A DNA stretch of 64,000 nucleotides from Billgrantia tianxiuensis (GCF_009834345.1 NZ_CP035042.1:4154001-4218000), one strand, 5' to 3'. Shown: positions 44,708 to 56,598, numbered from the stretch's first letter. Numbers and translations are program-made. The notes: generated from the sequence alone by a model not told the origin.

Positions 44708-45793
44708 TAGATCGGGCCCGGGATGCAACTGCCCAGGCCAGGTGAGCACCATGATGGCAAGTACGTTGCGATGCTCGCCACGCGCCAGGTCGCTGCCTCC
44801 TCTGGTAGAAGGAATGATGCCGGCCTGCGGATCGACCGCCTCCACCAGACGCTGGCGAATCCGGGCCACCAGAGGATGTCCCTCATAACCGGTCAGCAGG
44901 AACGTCAGCGCCACCTCGGCCAGGATGTCCTCGGTGGCTTCGGCGAGGATACGCTCGCTCTCGGCGGCAAAGGCATCGAGGATCCAGGCATGCGGCTCAG
45001 TTTCTACCCAACGCTGGTAGTAGCGACTGTCGGCAATCACCACGTGGGTCATACCGTATAGCCTGTTGTGGTAATCCGCCTCGCCCAGCGCCGCCACGGC
45101 AGCGGTGGGATACACCCCGCGGAACGCCTCGAGCATTTCCTCGCGCAGATCGACGATGCCGAGCTGGTGGAGGAACCAGGCCTGGTTCGCCACCTGGGCG
45201 GCGTAAATGCGAATGACCTGCGGATCCGTCAGGAATCGCTGCCACTCGAGGCCTGCCAGATAGCCGAAAGCGAGGTGCCGCTGCGGCACTGCATCCAGCA
45301 ATCCGTAGTAGTCCGCCTGCATCAAGCGAAAGAGAAGCTGCCTGCCGAAGGCGATCTCGCCCCACTCCGCCAGCATGGCCTTGCGCGCACGCTGCTTGGC
45401 GGTGCGCTGCGGATAATTTGCCACGACCTCACGGGCGCGTTCCGCCGCATAACCCGGCTCTTCGAGCCCGGCGATGTCGCGCTCGAGCTGGCCCAGCAAC
45501 AGCCGGCCATGGGTTTCCATGATCGAGAGATAACGCGGATCGCCGCTGATGCGATAGAGCCGCTGGGCATAGTGGCGCTGCTTGTCCTGGGGCAAGCCGG
45601 GCAGAGCGGCCTCGTAGACGGCCTGAATGGCCTGGCCCGTTGCCTTCTCATCGAACGTTGGCGACACCAGGGGAGTGGCGCAGCCGGCGAGCCATGCCAG
45701 CAAGAGCAGAGCGAGCCAACTGCGCACCGCAAGACGCAACGCCGCCACGCACGCGCCGCTCTGTGCCGCGCCCTCGCTCATTGCTGTCGTCAT
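44537..45793 (-). CDS. Lipoprotein, DUF3541-like
   Basis: A 418-residue protein. The lipobox LAWLAGC places Cys near residue 38, so it is probably anchored at the outer or inner membrane. The mature part is helical and resembles the DUF3541 family (ADYYGLLDAVPQRHLAFGYL, GYEGHPLVARIRQRL). Its start overlaps the TRIC channel stop (ATGA), implying coupling. Its last 57 codons lie antisense to the end of the acyltransferase gene, an unusually long convergent overlap. The real end could lie upstream if one base is missing. Function is unknown. Confidence 0.65.
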   Translation of the reverse strand: MTTAMSEGAAQSGACVAALRLAVRSWLALLLLAWLAGCATPLVSPTFDEKATGQAIQAVYEAALPGLPQDKQRHYAQRLYRISGDPRYLSIMETHGRLLLGQLERDIAGLEEPGYAAERAREVVANYPQRTAKQRARKAMLAEWGEIAFGRQLLFRLMQADYYGLLDAVPQRHLAFGYLAGLEWQRFLTDPQVIRIYAAQVANQAWFLHQLGIVDLREEMLEAFRGVYPTAAVAALGEADYHNRLYGMTHVVIADSRYYQRWVETEPHAWILDAFAAESERILAEATEDILAEVALTFLLTGYEGHPLVARIRQRLVEAVDPQAGIIPSTRGGSDLARGEHRNVLAIMVLTWPGQLHPGPDLSRLFQYAEREWGNIGDRPRQLAGELPVNMPVGFEQFTTHLALRHDVVDIKGIASAM

Positions 45794-46572
45794 CTTCCGC
45801 TACCGTCCTTGTTCTGCCGCCCACGCCTCTGCTTGGGCGAGATCATGCGCACCCTGACCTTGGGCCTTACCCTGGGCTGGTCGACCTGCCTCCGGGAATC
45901 CGACTCCTCCGGAGATTCGTTTTCGACTGCCGCTGGCAGCGGAGCGGGTGGGGGAATGACCACCCAGGCGAATACCGGTAGTGCCAGCCCCCAGTAGATG
46001 GCCGCCAGGCGCAGCCCCAGCGTTACCACCAGCGCCAGGCCGATGGCGACACCGGCCGGTACGCCTAGCGCCCCCAGGCCCACATAGGCGATACCACCGG
46101 CGATGGAGGCGGTGGCATATACCTCTTCGCGCAGCACCATCGGCACACGGCGTGCCAGAACGTCGCGTACCATGCCGCCGGCCACGCCGGTCAACAATCC
46201 CATCAACACCGCCACCACGCCGGGCGCCTCCAGTTGCAGCGCCTTGTGCGCCCCGATCACCGTGAACAGCGCCAGGCCGAAGGCATCGGCCACCGGCAGA
46301 AACACGCGAGAAAGGCGATGAATGTAGTGGAAGCCGACGATGGAGAGGCCCACGGTGGCAAGAATCACCCACAGGTAGGTCGGGTCGGCGACCCAGAATA
46401 CCGGCCGCACGCCCAGCACCAGGTCACGCAGGGTGCCGCCGCCGATACCGGTAACCGCCGCCAGCACCAGCATGCCGAAGGGATCCATGCGCGAGCGGCA
46501 GGCCAGTATCACTCCCGAAAGGGCGAAGACGACTACGCCCGCCATGTCCAGCCAGTACACCAGAGACGTCAA
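45790..46572 (-). CDS. Trimeric intracellular cation channel (TRIC/UPF0126) family protein
   Basis: A 260-residue protein with seven predicted helices in two similar halves. The first half has the glycine-rich GIGGGTLRDLVLG, and the second GVAGGMVRDVLARRVPMVLREEVYA, as in YicG/YadS and archaeal TRIC channels. An extra 70-residue charged cytoplasmic tail is unusual for the family. The start is TTG at 46572, seven bases after AGGAGAAGG; a downstream GTG is the alternative. Cation permeation is inferred from the family. Confidence 0.82.
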   Translation of the reverse strand: MTSLVYWLDMAGVVVFALSGVILACRSRMDPFGMLVLAAVTGIGGGTLRDLVLGVRPVFWVADPTYLWVILATVGLSIVGFHYIHRLSRVFLPVADAFGLALFTVIGAHKALQLEAPGVVAVLMGLLTGVAGGMVRDVLARRVPMVLREEVYATASIAGGIAYVGLGALGVPAGVAIGLALVVTLGLRLAAIYWGLALPVFAWVVIPPPAPLPAAVENESPEESDSRRQVDQPRVRPKVRVRMISPKQRRGRQNKDGSGR

Positions 46573-46624
46573 GTCCTTCTCCTGAAACGCGGACCAGAAA
46601 ATTGCCAGGCAGACAACTGCGCTG

Positions 46625-47194
46625 TCACTGATAGGTCACGACGAGAAAGCTCACCAGCTCCTCTTCGCCGTCATTCTCGATGGTGTGCTCGAGGTCGGCA
46701 TGGTAGTGGGCCGAATCGCCGGGATTGAGCTCGCAGCGATTCTCCCCGGCAATGACCCGAGCTTGCCCCTGGGTCACGGTCAGCAGCTCGCGAGTGCCCT
46801 CGAAATGGGCTGCGCTTTTCAAGCGCGCCCCGGGCGCCAGGCGGATCTCGTAGAACTCGACGTTCTTTTCCATGTGCAGCGGCGAGAGCGTGCGGATGCG
46901 GCAGTCGCGGTCGTCGCGGAACAGCTGGCTGGCATCGTTGCCGCGCACCACTTCGATACGCGAGGCCGTCCAGGGCTGATCCACCAGATCGCCGATGTTC
47001 ATGTCGAAAGCCTGGGCGATACGCAGCGTTACCGCCAGTGTCGGGTTGGCCTTGCCGCGTTCGATCTGGCTGAGCATCGAGCGGCTGACGCCAGACGCCG
47101 CCGCCAGTTGCTCCAGGGTGAGCCCACGCCCCTTGCGTAGCTCGATCACGCGGCTGGAAAGGCTACCGGCTTCCGTTTGTGCTTCGTCTGCCAT
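46625..47194 (-). CDS. XRE-HTH plus cupin transcriptional regulator
   Basis: A 189-residue regulator with an N-terminal XRE domain (LRKGRGLTLEQLAAASGVSR then SMLSQIERGKANPTLAVTLR) and a C-terminal cupin (about residues 110-185; APGARLKSAAHFEGTRELLTV, NPGDSAHYHADLEHTIEN). Such proteins (PuuR/SutR type) bind small metabolites and usually repress amino-acid or polyamine catabolism. It is divergent from tdh-kbl, which makes it the obvious candidate regulator for threonine degradation. A longer start (GTG) six codons upstream is possible. Confidence 0.85.
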   Translation of the reverse strand: MADEAQTEAGSLSSRVIELRKGRGLTLEQLAAASGVSRSMLSQIERGKANPTLAVTLRIAQAFDMNIGDLVDQPWTASRIEVVRGNDASQLFRDDRDCRIRTLSPLHMEKNVEFYEIRLAPGARLKSAAHFEGTRELLTVTQGQARVIAGENRCELNPGDSAHYHADLEHTIENDGEEELVSFLVVTYQ

Positions 47195-47369
47195 CGTTTT
47201 GTCATTCACCTCGCTCTTTCCTCTATACCCAAGACATGGGGCTAAGACATGGACCATGAATAGGACCAAGACAGACGACTCAACCCATGCCTTGCCAGAA
47301 AAAAATCCAACATGAAGGATAATTTTCTTGCATTGAGGAAGTGTTCTGCAATACTGGAAATCGTTCTCC

Positions 47370-47394
47370 TATAGTAAATATTTCGTTGCGAAAT
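47370..47394 (+). promoter_or_regulatory. Promoter -10 and palindromic operator candidate upstream of tdh
   Basis: TATAGT (47370-47375) is a good -10 box, with only a weak -35. Five bases later ATTTCG (47380-47385), TTG and CGAAAT (47389-47394) form a perfect inverted repeat near the expected +1. The intergenic region (47195-47452) is AT-rich. The palindrome is a likely site for the divergent XRE-cupin regulator. Confidence 0.45.
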
Positions 47395-47452
47395 GCCAGC
47401 CCCTCGCAGCTCAACCACCTGAATCTCCAACCACAAGTCAGGAAGGCAGAAC

Positions 47453-48481
47453 ATGAAAGCACTGATCAAGAAAGAGGCATCACCCGGCCTCTGGCTGGAA
47501 GAGGTGCCGGACCCACAGGTCGGCATCAACGACGTGCTGATCAAGGTGAAGCGTACCGCCATCTGCGGCACCGACGTGCACATCTACAACTGGGACAGCT
47601 GGGCGCAGAAGACCATTCCGGTACCCATGGTGGTGGGCCACGAGTTCGTCGGCGAGATCGTCGAGGTCGGCTCCAACGTAAACGACTTCCACCCCGGCCA
47701 GATCGTCTCCGGCGAGGGCCATGTGGTATGCGGGCGCTGCCGCAACTGCCTGGCTGGGCGCCGCCACCTGTGCGCTCACACCAGCGGGGTGGGGGTCAAC
47801 CGGCCCGGCGCCTTCGCCGAATACGTGGCGTTGCCCATGTCCAACGTGTGGGAGCACAAGCCCGGCATCGACCTCGACGTGGCCGCCATCTTCGACCCCC
47901 TGGGCAACGCCGTGCATACCGCGCTGCAGTACGATCTGCTCGGCGAGGACGTGCTGATCACCGGCGCCGGGCCGATCGGCGCCATGGCCGCGGCAGTGTG
48001 CCGCCATGCCGGGGCACGCCATGTGGTGGTCACCGACCTCAACCCGGGCCGCCTTGAACTGGCCAGGCAACTGGGCGCCACCCGCACCGTGGACGTACGC
48101 CACGAGACGCTTGCCGACGTGCAGCGCGAGCTCGGCCTTAGCGAAGGCTTCGACGTGGGCCTGGAGATGTCCGGCAGCCCCGCCGCCTTCCGCGACATGC
48201 TGGCCAACATGTGCCATGGCGGCAAGGTGGCCATGCTCGGCATTCCCACCGAGGAGATGGCCATCGACTGGAACACGGTGATCTTCAACATGCTGACGCT
48301 GAAGGGCATCTACGGCCGTGAGATGTACGAGACCTGGTACAAGATGTCGGTGATGGTCGACTCCGGCCTCGACATCTCGCCGGTGATCACCCACCGTCTG
48401 CCCTATAGCGAATTCCAGCGCGGCTTTGACGCCATGCTCAGCGGCGAAGCGAGCAAGGTCGTTCTCAACTGGGAGACATGA
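47453..48481 (+). CDS. tdh: L-threonine 3-dehydrogenase
   Basis: A 342-residue zinc-dependent MDR enzyme that oxidises threonine to 2-amino-3-ketobutyrate with NAD. Catalytic-zinc ligands are in [10 protein letters not shown] and VVGHEFVG. The structural-zinc loop is [16 protein letters not shown], with four Cys. The NAD motif is [13 protein letters not shown]. It ends one base before kbl, forming a tight operon. Confidence 0.96.
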   Translation: MKALIKKEASPGLWLEEVPDPQVGINDVLIKVKRTAICGTDVHIYNWDSWAQKTIPVPMVVGHEFVGEIVEVGSNVNDFHPGQIVSGEGHVVCGRCRNCLAGRRHLCAHTSGVGVNRPGAFAEYVALPMSNVWEHKPGIDLDVAAIFDPLGNAVHTALQYDLLGEDVLITGAGPIGAMAAAVCRHAGARHVVVTDLNPGRLELARQLGATRTVDVRHETLADVQRELGLSEGFDVGLEMSGSPAAFRDMLANMCHGGKVAMLGIPTEEMAIDWNTVIFNMLTLKGIYGREMYETWYKMSVMVDSGLDISPVITHRLPYSEFQRGFDAMLSGEASKVVLNWET

Positions 48482-48482
48482 C

Positions 48483-49673
48483 ATGTACGGAGCCTTCAAG
48501 CAGCACCTGCACGGCGAGCTCGACGCCATTCGCCAGGCCGGGCTGTACAAGCACGAGCGCCAGTTGACCACGCCTCAAGGCGCCCATGTCGGCATCAATA
48601 CCGGCACTGAGGTACTCAACCTGTGCGCCAACAACTACCTGGGTCTGGCCCAGCACCCCGAGGTCAACGCCGCCGCCAGGGCCGGGCTCGAGGAGTGGGG
48701 CTACGGGTTGGCCTCGGTGCGCTTCATCTGTGGCACCCAGAGCCTGCACAAGCAGCTCGAGCAACGCCTCACCGACTTCCTCGGCACCGAGGACACCATC
48801 CTCTACCCCTCCTGCTTCGACGCCAACGGCGGCCTGTTCGAGACCCTGCTCGGCGCCGAGGACGCGGTGATCTCCGACGAACTCAACCACGCCAGCATCA
48901 TCGACGGCGTGCGCCTGTGCAAGGCCCGGCGCTACCGCTACCGCAACAACGACATGGCCGACCTCGAGGCGCAGCTCAAGGCCGCCGACCACGACGGCGC
49001 GCGCTTCAAGCTGATCACCACCGATGGCGTGTTCTCCATGGACGGCTACATTGCCCGGCTCGATGAGATCTGCGACCTGGCCGAACGCTACGGCGCCCTG
49101 GTGCACTTCGACGACTGCCACGCCACTGGCTTTCTCGGCAAGGGCGGCCGTGGCACCCACGAATACCGCGGCTGCATGGACCGCATCGACATCACCACCG
49201 GCACCCTGGGCAAGGCACTGGGCGGTGCCAGCGGCGGCTACACCAGCGGCAGGCGCGAAGTCGTCGAGCTGCTGCGCCAGCGCTCGCGCCCGTACCTGTT
49301 CTCCAACACCGTGGCGCCGCCGGTGGTCGCCGGCGCGCTGAAGGCCATCGAGCTGGCCGCCGAGTCCCGCGAGCTGCGCGACCGCCTTACCGAGAACACC
49401 GCTTTCTTCCGCGAAGGCCTCGAGCGGCTCGGCTTCGAGCTGCTGCCCGGCGAGCATCCCATCGTGCCGGTGATGCTGCACGATGCCGGGCTTGCCGCGC
49501 GCTTCGCCGAGGAGATGCTCAAGGAGGGCGTCTACGTGATCGCCTTCTCCTACCCGGTGGTGCCCCAGGGCAAGGCGCGCATCCGTACCCAGATGTCCGC
49601 TGCGCTGAGCCGCGACGACCTCGAGTTCGCCCTGGCCGCCTTCGGCAGGGTCAAGGAGCGCCTGGGGCTGTGA
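48483..49673 (+). CDS. kbl: Glycine C-acetyltransferase (2-amino-3-ketobutyrate CoA ligase)
   Basis: A 396-residue PLP enzyme of the alpha-oxoamine synthase family. It splits 2-amino-3-ketobutyrate with CoA into glycine and acetyl-CoA, completing the Tdh pathway. The PLP lysine is in [28 protein letters not shown] carries the PLP-binding Asp and His. The start ATG at 48483 is one base past the tdh stop and gives the standard N-terminus MYGAFKQHL; an earlier ATG inside tdh is rejected. Confidence 0.96.
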   Translation: MYGAFKQHLHGELDAIRQAGLYKHERQLTTPQGAHVGINTGTEVLNLCANNYLGLAQHPEVNAAARAGLEEWGYGLASVRFICGTQSLHKQLEQRLTDFLGTEDTILYPSCFDANGGLFETLLGAEDAVISDELNHASIIDGVRLCKARRYRYRNNDMADLEAQLKAADHDGARFKLITTDGVFSMDGYIARLDEICDLAERYGALVHFDDCHATGFLGKGGRGTHEYRGCMDRIDITTGTLGKALGGASGGYTSGRREVVELLRQRSRPYLFSNTVAPPVVAGALKAIELAAESRELRDRLTENTAFFREGLERLGFELLPGEHPIVPVMLHDAGLAARFAEEMLKEGVYVIAFSYPVVPQGKARIRTQMSAALSRDDLEFALAAFGRVKERLGL

Positions 49674-49716
49674 CGGGCTGTTGTGAGGGGCCTTTGTGAG
49701 GGGCTTTGCCTGAATA

Positions 49717-49744
49717 CCGCGCCGCTTCGGCGAGAACGGCGCGG
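49717..49744 (+). terminator. Hairpin after kbl
   Basis: CCGCGCCG (49717-49724) pairs with CGGCGCGG (49737-49744) across a 12-base loop, 43 bp after the kbl stop, followed by CTTCT. It probably ends the tdh-kbl transcript, though the T-tract is short. Confidence 0.5.
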
Positions 49745-49830
49745 CTTCTACGCCCTTGGTCGAAGCCTGTCCTTTCGATGAGCGATAGCAGGCATACTGA
49801 CTGAATCGTTACAGATTCGTGCCGGCCGCC

Positions 49831-52535
49831 ATGCCCCTGCTCCAGGAAAAGCTCACTCCGCCTGCCCTGCCCGTCAGCGTCGTCGCCCGGGAGCGGCTCA
49901 ACGATCGCTTCGCGCTGACCGAGCGGGTGCGCCTGCTGGTGGTTCAGGCCCCCCCGGGCTACGGCAAGAGCGCGCTGCTGGCCGAGCGTCTGCCGCAGTT
50001 GGACCAACCGGCGGCCTGGCTGCGCCTGGATGCACGCGACGACACCCCGAACGCTTCGCTGCCTACTTCCACGCCACCCTGGCCGAACTCTGCCGCCGGC
50101 TCGGTCTCGCGCCGACGCTGCCTCCACCGGGCGACCTGCCAGCCACCATGGAGGCCTGGCTCGCCGCCCTGCCGCGCGAGGCCCCGCCTGGCAGGCTGGT
50201 GCTCGACGACTTCCACCACCTGCGCCATCCGCAGATTCTCGAGGCCCTGCGCCACTGGCTCGACCATCAGCCTCCCTGGCTCACTCTCACCTTGGCGTCA
50301 CGCACCCGCCCCGCGCTGGGTACGGCGGGGCTACGGCTGCGTGGCGAGCTGGAGGAGATCGGCATGGCCGAGCTGGCCTTCGAGCTGGAGGAGGCCCAGA
50401 CGCTGTGCGCCGAGCAGCTCAGCTTCCCGCCGACCCGGGTCAGCCTGGAACGTGCCCTGCGCCGCACCGAGGGCTGGCCGCTGGCGCTGGCCTGGCTGAT
50501 CGAGCGCACCACCACCCGGGCGTCTTTCGACAGCCTGCTCGAGCGTCTCGATGGCAGCCATCCGGATTTCGTCGCCTGGTTCGACGAGCTGCTCGAACGC
50601 AGCATCGACGACCAGGACCGTCAGCTGCTGCTGCAGCTTGGCGTGCTGGAGCGCTTCTCGCCTAACCTGGTGGCCCGGTTGCTGGAGGGCGAACGGCTCT
50701 CGCAGCGGCTGGAGGCGCTCGAACAGGGTAGCCTGTTCCTCGAGCGAGTCGAGCCTCACTCTCAATGGCTGCGCTTCCATCCGCTGTTCGCCGGCTATCT
50801 GCGTCACCGACGTCATGAACTCAGCCTGGCCACCCAGCGCGAACTGCACCAGCGCGCCAGCACCGCCTGGCTGCGCCTGGGCAACCCGGCCCTGGCGCTG
50901 GCCCAGGCGATCGAGGCCGAAGCGCCCAAGGCGCTGGCCGAACTGCTCGAGCAGCAGGGGCCCACCCTGCTGGCCAACGGCCACTTCGCGCTGCTGGCAC
51001 GCGGGCTTGCCGCCCTCGGCGACACTCGCCTGGTCGATTCGCCCCGGCTGACCCTGCTGCACGGCTGGGCCTCCCATGCCCAGTACCACTTCGACCGCAC
51101 CCGCCAGGCCATCGACTGGATCGAGGCGCAGCTCGAAGCGCCCGAGTGGGCCGCGCTTGCCGCCGAGTTCGCCACCCTGCGTGCCCAACTGGCGATCAAC
51201 GAGGGTGACGCCGAGCGCGCCGCCCCGCTGGCCGAGCAGGCCCTAACCCTGCCGCCTCGCTACCTGGCCAGCACGCCGCTCACCGCCGCATCCATTCTCG
51301 CCGAGGCTCGCTTCGTCCAGGGAGAGCTGGCCGAATCGCTCGAGCGGACCCGCCGTGTGGAGCACGAAGCGGCGCGCCTCGGCGACGAGCAGCGCCGGCT
51401 GTGGGCGCTGTGCCACCAGTCCGAGACGCTGGTGGCGCAGGGACGCCTGCAGGCCGCCTACGATGTGCAGGAGCGCGCCATGGCCCACGTCGAGCGCTGC
51501 GGCCTCGACCGTCTGCCGGTGGCGGAATTCCTCTATCGCATTCGCAGCCAGCTGCTGTGGGAGTGGCAGCGCCTCGACGAAGCGGAGCAGGCGGCGCTGA
51601 AGGGCATCGAGGTGCTCGACACCCAGGGCGAGCGCTGGACCCTGCAGTGCCACGTCGGCCTGGCCAAGGTGGCACTGTCGCGGGGCGACCCCGCCCAGTG
51701 CGCCGACCATATCCGCCGGGTACGCAAGATCCTGGTCCAGGGCGACTACCACATCGACTGGCAGGCCAATGCCCACGCCACCCTGCTCGCCTGGTGGCAG
51801 GCCAACGGCGACCTCGACGCCGTGGCCCGGTGGCTGCAGGAGGCCCCCGCGGGCGATCCGGCACGGGCCAGCAACCACTTCGCCCAGTGCAACCTGCGCA
51901 ACCACGCCCGCGCACTGACCTTGCTCGGCCGCTTCGACGAAGCCGAAGCGCTGCTCGTCGAGCTCGAGCGCCAGACCCAACGCCTGGGGCTCGTCACCGA
52001 CGCCAACCGCAACCGCCTGTGCCTGGCGGCGCTGGCCTGGCAGCGCGGCCGTCACGACGAAGCCTCGGACCACCTGCGCCAGGCACTGACGCTTGCCACC
52101 CGCACCGCACTGGCCGGCAGTTTCCTGCGCCTGGGACGGGCACTGCCCGAGATGCTCGCGCCGCTGCTGGAAGATGACGGCCTCGACCCGCTGGCCAGGA
52201 GTCACGCCGAACGGCTGCTCGAACTCGCTCGGCGCCAGCGCGAGTTCGGCCGCGCCGTGCGCCTGTTGCTCGACGACTCGGTGATCGAAGAGATCGTCTC
52301 CCGCCCCGACGTGCCGGAGCTGATCCGTACCTCGCCACTGACCCGCCGCGAATGGCAGATCCTCGGCCTGATCCACGCCGGGCTCTCCAACGAGCAGATC
52401 GCCGAGCAGCTCTCGGTGGCGCCTACCACGGTCAAGACCCATATCCGCAGCCTCTACCAGAAGCAGCACATCCGCCGCCGCGAGGAGGCCATCGCGCTGG
52501 CCGGCGAGCTGCTCACGCGCATCCAGGGGGAGTAG
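49831..52535 (+). CDS. malT: MalT-type LuxR-family activator (LAL), frameshifted
   Basis: One base is missing in the run CCCC 50045-50048. The restored 901-residue protein equals E. coli MalT in length. It has the Walker A motif APPGYGKSALL (about residue 38), then AAWLRLDARDD and, across the repair, DTPERFAAYFHATLAEL. TPR-like helical repeats and a C-terminal LuxR HTH (LTRREWQILGLIHAGLSNEQ with EQIAEQLSVAPTTVKTHIR) follow. MalT is activated by ATP and maltotriose. The start ATG at 49831 (or GTG 49819) has no strong ribosome-binding site. It precedes the glucosidase and malK, on the same strand. Confidence 0.88.
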
Positions 52536-52544
52536 ACACCGGTC

Positions 52545-52609
52545 TCCTCCCTTCTACGCCTCCTCCCCCTTTCTACGCCTCACTCATCCTGGGCGTAGAG
52601 GATTCCTCC
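52545..52609. promoter_or_regulatory. Cluster of MalT-box-like sites upstream of the alpha-glucosidase
   Basis: The MalT core GGA(T/G)GA appears on the minus strand four times: TCCTCC at 52545-52550, 52561-52566 and 52604-52609, and TCATCC at 52584-52589. The second lies in CCTCCTCCCC (52559-52568), whose complement is a full GGGGAGGAGG box. TTCTACGCC is repeated at 52552 and 52571. TTTCTACGCCTCACTCAT (52570-52587) recurs, 15 of 18 bases, before malE. Confidence 0.6.
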
Positions 52610-52672
52610 CGTTGTCCCCGGGGTCACCATCGTCCCTACGTTTCCCCGTATGGCAAGCGACAAGGACAACGC

Positions 52673-54335
52673 ATGAACGCACAGCAACTCTACGGCAGGC
52701 AGGGGCAGGAGTGGTGGCGCGGCGCGGCGATCTACCAGATCTACCCGCGCAGCTTCATGGACAGCAACGGCGACGGCATCGGCGACCTGCCGGGCATCAT
52801 CGACAAGCTCGACTACATCGCCTCGCTGAACGTCGACGCCATCTGGCTCTCGCCCTTCTTCACCTCGCCGATGAAGGACTTCGGCTACGACGTCGCCGAC
52901 TATCGCGGCGTCGACCCCATGTTCGGTACCCTGGAGGATTTCGACCGTCTGGTGGAGGCCGCCCACGCCCGCGGGCTCAAGGTCACCATCGACCAGGTGC
53001 TCTCGCATACCTCCGACCAGCACCCCTGGTTCAGCGAGAGCCGGGCCAGCCGCGACAACTCCAAGGCCGACTGGTACGTATGGGCCGAGGCCAAGGCCGA
53101 CGGCTCGCCGCCCACCAACTGGCAGTCGGTATTCGGCGGCAGCGCCTGGCAGTGGGATACCCGTCGCTGCCAGTACTACCTGCACAACTTCCTGGCCAGC
53201 CAGCCGGATCTCAACTTCCGCAACCCTGAGGTGGTCAAAGCCATCCTCGACGAAGTACGCTTTTGGCTCGATCGCGGTGTCGACGGCTTCCGCCTCGACG
53301 CCATCAACTTCTGTACCCATGGCGAGCTTCGGGACAATCCGCCCCGCCACGAGGCGGTGGAGAGCTTCCTCGGCACGCGGCCGGACAATCCCTACGGCTT
53401 CCAGCAGCATCTTCACGACAAGACCCAGCCCGAGAACCTGATCTTCCTCGAGCGGCTGCGCGCCCTGCTCGAGGAGTATCCCGGCACCACCAGCGTCGGC
53501 GAAGTGGGCGACGACGATTCGCTGGGCGTGATGGCGGCCTATACCCAGGGTGGCAACCGCCTGCACATGGCCTACTCCTTCGACCTGCTCGGCGAGCGCC
53601 ACGACCCCGAGTTCCTGCACGCAACGCTGACCGCCATGGAGGCACGCATCGGCGACGGCTGGCCGTGCTGGGCGCTGGGCAATCACGACGTGCCACGTGT
53701 CGCCACGCGCTGGCACGCCGAGGGTGACGCAGCCCGGCTGCGCCTGTACCTGGCCTTCCTGCTGACCCAGCGCGGCAGCGTCTGCCTCTATCAGGGCGAA
53801 GAGCTGGGCCTGCCCGAGGTCGAACTGACCCTCGAGCAACTGGTCGATCCGGCCGGCATCACCTTCTGGCCGGCCTACAAGGGCCGCGACGGCTGTCGCA
53901 CCCCGCAGCCCTGGTGCGCCGATACCCGCCACGGCGACTTCTCCCGGGGCGAGCCCTGGCTGCCGGTGCCCGACGAACACCTGGCGCTGGCCATGGACCG
54001 GCAGGACGACGATCCCGACTCGCTGCTCAACGCCTACCGCGCCTTCCTCGCCTTTCGTCGCGAGCACGCAGCGCTGGTAAAAGGCGAAGTGCGCTACCAC
54101 CCGCTGCGCGACGACGTGCTCTGCCTGGAGCGCCGCCATCCCGGCCGGGCACCGAACGAGCGCCTGCTGGTGGCGCTCAACTTCAGTGCCGAGCCGCGCA
54201 CCCTGCCCGCACCGCGCGAAGCGAGCCCCCTCGACGATGCCCCGGCGCTGGTGAACGGCCGTTGGCAAGAGGGCCGGCTGCACCTACCCCCCACGGCGTC
54301 GCCATCGCTCGCTGCCCAGTCGAGGAGGAAGTCAC

Positions 54336-54348
<13 letters not shown>
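52673..54348 (+). CDS. GH13 alpha-glucosidase (Halomonas HaG-like), frameshifted near the 3' end
   Basis: A 558-residue cytoplasmic glycoside hydrolase after one base is restored in the run CCCCCC 54287-54292. It starts WWRGAAIYQIYPRSF and has the GH13 motifs DQVLSHTSDQHPW, GVDGFRLDAINF (nucleophile Asp), TTSVGEVGDD (acid/base Glu) and ALGNHDVPR (transition-state Asp). The repair gives the end RCPVEEEVTWDV, with a stop overlapping the malK start by 13 bp; without it the frame runs on into malK. It probably releases glucose from maltose, sucrose or related alpha-glucosides. The start ATG at 52673 follows AAGGACAACGC. Confidence 0.88.
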
Positions 54349-55451
<1,103 letters not shown>

Positions 55452-55458
55452 GAAACAA

Positions 55459-55584
55459 TGCACAAATGTCTACGCGCGCGAATCACTGCGTTGCGCGGTG
55501 CTCGGAATCCTCACATATACCGCATATGCTCCGGTTCCTGCGCTCCGGGCGCCTTGTGCTTCATCTCGCTCGCCAATTTGTGCA
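55459..55584. repeat. Palindromic intergenic element between malK and malG
   Basis: TGCACAAAT (55459-55467) and ATTTGTGCA (55576-55584) bracket 108 bp that contain a second, imperfect dyad (CACATATACCGCATATG with flanking GGAATCC and CCGGTTCC arms). The layout resembles a REP/MITE-like element without an ORF. It may be a dispersed genomic repeat; I cannot see other copies in this window. Confidence 0.4.
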
Positions 55585-55621
55585 GCGCTTCCCTAGCACC
55601 AGCGTCCACGGCTACCAACGG

Positions 55622-55649
55622 CGCCCCGATCTCGTCAGAGATCGGGGCG
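55622..55649. terminator. Bidirectional terminator hairpin between convergent mal operons
   Basis: CGCCCCGATCTC (55622-55633) pairs perfectly over 12 bp with GAGATCGGGGCG (55638-55649) around a GTCA loop. TCTTG follows on the plus strand. It sits between the malK and malG stops and probably serves both. Confidence 0.75.
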
Positions 55650-55691
55650 TCTTGCCATGAGTGCAGCCAGTATTGGCTTGTCGTCAGCCCT

Positions 55692-56573
55692 TCACGCCCC
55701 CGCCGTCAGCCCGCCGATGATCCAGCGCTGGCAGATCAGGAAGGCCACGGTGATGGGCAGGCCGGAGAGCACCGCCGCCGCGGCGAAGTTGCCCCAGCGC
55801 TGGTTGTGGTCGGCGAGGTACTGCTGGGCCCCGACGGCCAGCGTCAGCTTGTGTTCGTCGACCAGCAGCACCGAGGCCATGGGGTACTCCATGATGCTCA
55901 TCACGAAGGCGAGGATGAACACCACCATCAGGATCGGCAGCGACAGCGGCAGCAGGATATAGCGGAACGCCTGCCAAGTGCTGGCGCCGTCGACCATGGC
56001 AGCCTCCTCCAGCGAGCCGTCGATCGATTCGAAGTAGCCCTTGATGGTCCAGATATGCAGCGCCACCGCCCCCAGCGAGGCGACGATCAGCGCGCCGTGG
56101 GTGTTGATGCCGAGCCAGCCGACGAACTGCCCCAGGCGGTCGAACAGGGCGTAGAGCGCCACCAACGAGAGCACCGCCGGGAACATCTGGAAGATCAGCA
56201 TGCCCTTGAGGATCGGCCCCTTGCCGGCGAAGCGCATGCGAGCAAAGGCATAGGCGCTGGTGGTGGAGAGCAGCACGATCAGCAACGATGAAACGAGCGC
56301 CACCTTGATCGAGTTCCACAGCCACAGCAGCACCGGGAACGGCGGCTGCACTACGCTACCGTCGGCGCGCTCCCAGGGTATGCCCAGCGCCAGCGACCAA
56401 TGCTCCAGGGAGAAGCTCTCGGGAATCAGGCTGCCGGTGGCGAAGTTACCCTCGCGAAAGGAGATCGAGATCACCAGCAGCAAGGGAAACAGAATCAGCA
56501 CCAGAAAGCCGCACAGGCTGAGATGGGCCGCCAGCTTGCGCCAGCGTAGGGTACGCGGTTGAACCATGGCCAT
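55692..56573 (-). CDS. malG: Maltose ABC transporter permease MalG
   Basis: A 293-residue permease with six predicted helices. The EAA loop that docks on MalK is in [32 protein letters not shown], with the variant start EEAAMVDGA. The periplasmic N-terminal loop and the C-terminus (LTAGA-type end) fit MalG. The start ATG follows CAGGAGAATCGTC. It follows malF after 25 bp. Confidence 0.92.
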   Translation of the reverse strand: MAMVQPRTLRWRKLAAHLSLCGFLVLILFPLLLVISISFREGNFATGSLIPESFSLEHWSLALGIPWERADGSVVQPPFPVLLWLWNSIKVALVSSLLIVLLSTTSAYAFARMRFAGKGPILKGMLIFQMFPAVLSLVALYALFDRLGQFVGWLGINTHGALIVASLGAVALHIWTIKGYFESIDGSLEEAAMVDGASTWQAFRYILLPLSLPILMVVFILAFVMSIMEYPMASVLLVDEHKLTLAVGAQQYLADHNQRWGNFAAAAVLSGLPITVAFLICQRWIIGGLTAGA

Positions 56574-56598
56574 GACGATTCTCCTGTGACCTTGCGAA

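Noticed and set aside
51243-52469. 408-codon minus-strand open frame opposite malT
   Set aside because: Shadow frame of the LuxR/TPR coding region; no domain and no plausible start.
52552-52602. CTACGCC repeats as a CRISPR-like or mobile-element array
   Set aside because: Units are too short and irregularly spaced, lie in a promoter, and recur before malE; a regulator-site reading fits better.
52580-54283. 567-codon minus-strand open frame opposite the alpha-glucosidase
   Set aside because: It is a GC-skew shadow of the GH13 gene: no ribosome-binding site, no recognisable domain, composition typical of antisense frames.
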